From contig JASHUH010000564.1 in assembly GCA_030040115.1 (NCBI GenBank), positions 1-7,829 of the forward strand: 7,829 bases of DNA. The letters run 5' to 3'. The notes under the pieces were generated by a model, which saw nothing but the letters and a program-made list of their open reading frames with translations, was not told the origin of the DNA and searched no databases. Positions 5,451-7,829 of the stretch are shown in pieces. Source of the stretch: Acidobacteriaceae bacterium (GTDB lineage Bacteria > Acidobacteriota > Terriglobia > Terriglobales > Acidobacteriaceae). The position numbers were made by a program, and so were the translations under genes. Numbering within the stretch: position 1 is the stretch's first letter; every line of letters starts with the position of its first letter.

Positions 5451-6830
5451 CTAGCCCACGCGCCCATTGATCAGGCACCAGGTTGCCGGACCTTCTAGCG
5501 GATAATCGGTGTTCACGCGCCCAGGGGTGATATTGCCCGAGTTCGGATCGATCACCTGGCCCGTCACCGACGAATCGTACATATTGGCCGTGTAGACGAA
5601 TTGGTCCGACGGGTCCTCGACGATACACTGCGGTCCTGAGCCGCTGCCAAAGGTGTCCGGCGACGTCGCCGTGAGCTGAAACGGGCCGCTATATACGTTG
5701 TACCCGGCAATTCCGCTCTCCGGGTTACTGCCGGTGATGTTATCTCCCTGGTTGGCTATATAAAGATACAAATGCTTCGCTTCTTCCATGAGCTGGATCG
5801 GATTCGACAACGTCGGAGCGTCGGCAATAATCGGATCGGTCTCCGCCTGCAGAGCGCCGTTCGTGCCCACCGTGAAAGCAAGAATTTGGCTGTTCGCTGT
5901 CGCCGCCTGCTGGTCGCTGTTGATGTAATTGAGAGGTTCGTTGTCCAGCACGTAAATGACGCTCTGCGCGGCGATGATCGCCGTGCCCTCCGTAATTCCC
6001 AGCGGCTGGACGCTGTTCTGGCTCAATGTCAATTGACCGCTCGTCGAAGTATAGGTATACGGCCATACCTGGCTTCCTCCCGTGTACGGGAAAGAGGCGG
6101 GCTGCGTGGCTGCGGTCAGGGTCAGAAGGTACCCCCCGCTCATGAGAAAATCCACCGGATTGACCGGCACCGGAAAATAGGTGAGCGGCTGGCCACCCGC
6201 CGCGGTCACTTGGGCGTTCTCCACCAACGATAGCCGCCCGGTGGTCTGATTGATCTGGAATACCGTGACGTCGCCGCAGGTCGCCACCCCCGACCCCAGC
6301 GCCAGCGTGCAGCCGTTCGTGCTGGGATTGTAAGAAGTCGCGTAATTGTCCGGGGAGTCGTGGTCCAGCACCAACAGATAGTTGCCCGAGGTGTCTACGA
6401 GCAGCCGGAACGGATTTGTGCCTTGGCTGAAAAACGTCTCTTGCGGCGTCAGAATTCCGTTCCCGCCCACTGCGAACTGAGTGATGTTCGCGTTCTGACA
6501 GGGGTCTGCGGTGGTGCAGTCGCCGTTGCCTTGTGCGTTCAACCCCCGGTTCAATACATACAGAAATCGGCTGCCGGAGAGCAGCACCGCCCGCACCGGA
6601 CTCGCTCCACCCGACGAAACCGGCAAAGTATTGATTGCCGTCAGCAAACCGGTGTTGTGATCGATTCTGTATCCCGAGATAATGCCGTTACCGTTGGGTT
6701 GGGCCGTCACTGTGCCCGTAACATACAAATAGCCGGTCGTATAACTCACCACGCAAGACGAAACGCCGCAGATTGCGCCCACTGAGAGAGCGCCCATCAG
6801 TATTGCCTTGCCGAATTTCGTAAACTTCAT
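5451..6830 (-). CDS. Lipoprotein with seven-bladed YVTN/lactonase-like beta-propeller (paralogue 3)
   Basis: A 459-residue predicted lipoprotein and the most diverged of the three. The signal peptide (MKFTKFGKAILMG...) ends in the lipobox VSSC with Cys at 26. An extra Cys at 21 lies within the hydrophobic segment. Seven propeller repeats can be followed at about 33-66, 88-129, 150-203, 233-270, 291-329, 352-388 and 409-436. Blades 2 to 6 carry long loops with Asn, Asp and Gly. Mature cysteines are at 105, 111, 174, 185, 402 and 452: CTTADPC (105-111) resembles CSTAQPC of paralogue 2 but sits in blade 2, not blade 3. Cys402 and Cys452 flank blade 7 and could lock the ring closed. The blade-7 phrase FVYTANMYDSSVTG is a diverged form of the FTANYLGNTVSG shared by the other two. 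Function is not known beyond the fold. It is the first of the set to be transcribed. Confidence 0.83.
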   Translation of the reverse strand: MKFTKFGKAILMGALSVGAICGVSSCVVSYTTGYLYVTGTVTAQPNGNGIISGYRIDHNTGLLTAINTLPVSSGGASPVRAVLLSGSRFLYVLNRGLNAQGNGDCTTADPCQNANITQFAVGGNGILTPQETFFSQGTNPFRLLVDTSGNYLLVLDHDSPDNYATSYNPSTNGCTLALGSGVATCGDVTVFQINQTTGRLSLVENAQVTAAGGQPLTYFPVPVNPVDFLMSGGYLLTLTAATQPASFPYTGGSQVWPYTYTSTSGQLTLSQNSVQPLGITEGTAIIAAQSVIYVLDNEPLNYINSDQQAATANSQILAFTVGTNGALQAETDPIIADAPTLSNPIQLMEEAKHLYLYIANQGDNITGSNPESGIAGYNVYSGPFQLTATSPDTFGSGSGPQCIVEDPSDQFVYTANMYDSSVTGQVIDPNSGNITPGRVNTDYPLEGPATWCLINGRVG

Positions 6831-6835
6831 GCGAT

Positions 6836-6840
6836 TCCTT
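6836..6840 (-). promoter_or_regulatory. Ribosome binding site of paralogue 3
   Basis: The minus strand reads GAAGGAATCGC and then the ATG at 6830, giving AAGGA with 5-base spacing. It matches the leader of paralogue 1 at almost every position. Confidence 0.75.
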
Positions 6841-6913
6841 CATCCTGGACAGGCGTACACCGCCAAGTTTAGTCGTTCCCGAGCAGCGCTGGGTTGGGAC
6901 GGGTCCCTGATGC

Positions 6914-6943
6914 ATTGTAAAAGCCCAGGGGGTGTTGTGCCTA
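6914..6943 (-). promoter_or_regulatory. Putative promoter of paralogue 3
   Basis: The minus strand has TACAAT (6914-6919) within GGGCTTTTACAAT, the same element as before paralogue 1. TAGGCA (6938-6943) is a four-of-six -35 match, 18 bases upstream. The expected leader is about 77 bases. Its repetition before a paralogue is the main support. Read-through from the peptidase gene upstream is also possible. Confidence 0.45.
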
Positions 6944-7035
6944 GCGAGTCGGCGGGGCCAAAAAATTGCCCGCTATCCCGCCTCCTGGAGAACAATTTGC
7001 CTTCGGGCGGGCGGAAAAAACAGGATTTCAATTTG

Positions 7036-7071
7036 GACGGGCAGGCGCCTGGATTCGTCATCGCGCCCGTC
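7036..7071. repeat. Inverted repeat just downstream of the peptidase gene
   Basis: GACGGGC (7036-7042) pairs with GCCCGTC (7065-7071) across 22 bases that include the 8-base palindrome AGGCGCCT (7043-7050). On the minus strand a T6 run (7015-7020) follows about 15 bases after the stem, too far for a classic intrinsic terminator. It may still contribute to ending or stabilising the peptidase transcript. Confidence 0.3.
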
Positions 7072-7094
7072 GGTGGAAAAGATCGCTCCAGCCT

Positions 7095-7829
7095 CTACCA
7101 CACCCGGCACGAATGCTCGGGATACATGGGTTGACCCTTCTTGCACCCAAACGTCTCGCCGAATTCATCGAAATTCTGCACTGTCCCATCCACCCGCCAT
7201 TTTCCCGGCGAGTGCGGATCCACCAGCGCCGCCTGGCGCGCCGCGGCCTCCCGCGTGTTCTGGCACCACACCTGGGCGAACCCGATGAAATACCGCTGCG
7301 CCTCGGTGTAGCCGTCGATCTTCTCCTCCATCGACTTGCCCTGCTCCGCAAGTGCGTCCCCGAGCGCCATGTAAGCAATGCGCAACCCGCCGTTATCGGC
7401 CGTGTTTTCTCCCAGCGTCAGCCGCCCGTTCAAATACGTGGCCGGCGTATTGCCCTCCGCCGGAGCCGCCTCAAAATGGCTGTATTCGTCGGCCACGCAC
7501 GAGGTCCGCTCGTCAAACGCCTTGCGGTCTGCCGCCGTCCACCAGTCGCGCAGGTTGCCGTGGCCATCGTACTGCGACCCCTGATCGTCGAACCCGTGCG
7601 TCATTTCGTGCCCGATCACCACCCCGATGCCGCCGTAATTCACCGCCGGGTCAGCCTTGTAGTCGAAAAACGGCGGTTGCAAAATGCCGGCCGGAAAATT
7701 GATGTCGTTGAATGACGGGTCATAATACGCATTCACCGTCGGCGGCGTCATGCCCCACTCCTTCTCGTCCACCGGCTTGCCCAGCTTGTTGTAATTGAAA
7801 TCGCGATCGAACACCGCCACATGGCGCAC
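7095..7829 (-). CDS. M13 family zinc metallopeptidase, C-terminal part (5' end outside the window)
   Basis: The 244 residues seen are the C-terminal catalytic part of a neprilysin/PepO-like M13 endopeptidase, a family of about 650-700 residues that cleaves peptides on the outer face of membranes or in the periplasm. Numbering within the fragment: VNAYY (32-36), a substrate-binding motif; FPAGILQPPFF (45-55); HEMTH (74-78; DNA 7596-7610), giving two zinc His ligands and the catalytic Glu; ENTADNGG (141-148), giving the third ligand Glu141 and Asp145; HSPGKWRVDG (206-215), with the His and Arg that in neprilysin stabilise the transition state and bind the substrate carboxylate; and the family ending CRVW (241-244). 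Cysteines at 111, 189, 229 and 241 fit family disulfides. No key residue is missing. The first codon in the window is GTG, but this is mid-protein and not a start. It lies upstream of the lipoprotein set, 264 bases from paralogue 3. Confidence 0.96.
   Translation of the reverse strand: MRHVAVFDRDFNYNKLGKPVDEKEWGMTPPTVNAYYDPSFNDINFPAGILQPPFFDYKADPAVNYGGIGVVIGHEMTHGFDDQGSQYDGHGNLRDWWTAADRKAFDERTSCVADEYSHFEAAPAEGNTPATYLNGRLTLGENTADNGGLRIAYMALGDALAEQGKSMEEKIDGYTEAQRYFIGFAQVWCQNTREAAARQAALVDPHSPGKWRVDGTVQNFDEFGETFGCKKGQPMYPEHSCRVW

Noticed and set aside
2569..6830. Triplicated genes as a CRISPR array, transposon or other mobile element
   Set aside because: The repeats are protein-level paralogues of over 1 kb with diverged DNA. 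There are no terminal repeats, target duplications, transposase or short regularly spaced repeats.
6966..7715. 249-codon plus-strand frame antisense to the M13 peptidase
   Set aside because: The minus frame carries unmistakable M13 motifs (HEMTH, ENTAD, CRVW). The plus frame is Arg/Pro-rich shadow sequence.

Overview
The window comes from a GC-rich Gram-negative bacterium. My best guess is Acidobacteriota (Terriglobales-like). The reasons are the mix of gene families (a secreted sorbosone-dehydrogenase-type PQQ enzyme, a signal-peptide PEBP protein, serial YVTN/lactonase-like propeller lipoproteins and a bacterial M13 zinc peptidase) and the Ser/Thr/Gly-rich style of the propellers. This is inference from content, not a database match. 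Every gene seen encodes a protein expected to act outside the cytoplasm.

Layout. Positions 1-362 hold no convincing gene, only a putative promoter and a strong ribosome binding site for the first gene. Two plus-strand genes follow: a PQQ-dependent sugar (sorbosone-type) dehydrogenase (363-1631) and a YbhB/YbcL-type PEBP protein (1800-2426). They converge on a minus-strand block across a short intergenic region (2427-2568) that carries a perfect GC hairpin, probably a shared terminator. The minus strand, read right to left, holds the 3' part of an M13 neprilysin-like peptidase (7829-7095) and then three tandem paralogous lipoproteins (6830-5451, 5290-3944, 3825-2569).

The three lipoproteins are the most striking content. 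Each has a type II signal peptide with the lipobox cysteine at exactly residue 26, and each can be read as a seven-bladed YVTN/lactonase-like beta-propeller. The first and third in transcription order share a leader and a -10-like element (GGGCTYTTACAAT), which suggests separate promoters rather than one simple operon. The middle copy has lost the perfect form of that element. The 3' members share a last blade that is conserved in protein while the DNA has drifted only at synonymous sites, so both copies appear to be under selection.

How the genes might work together: the dehydrogenase could oxidise aldoses or related sugars outside the cytoplasm, and lactonase-fold lipoproteins could in principle act on, or simply bind, products or envelope ligands. 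Nothing in the sequence proves this link. The propellers may equally be structural or binding proteins. No mobile element, tRNA, rRNA or CRISPR array was seen.
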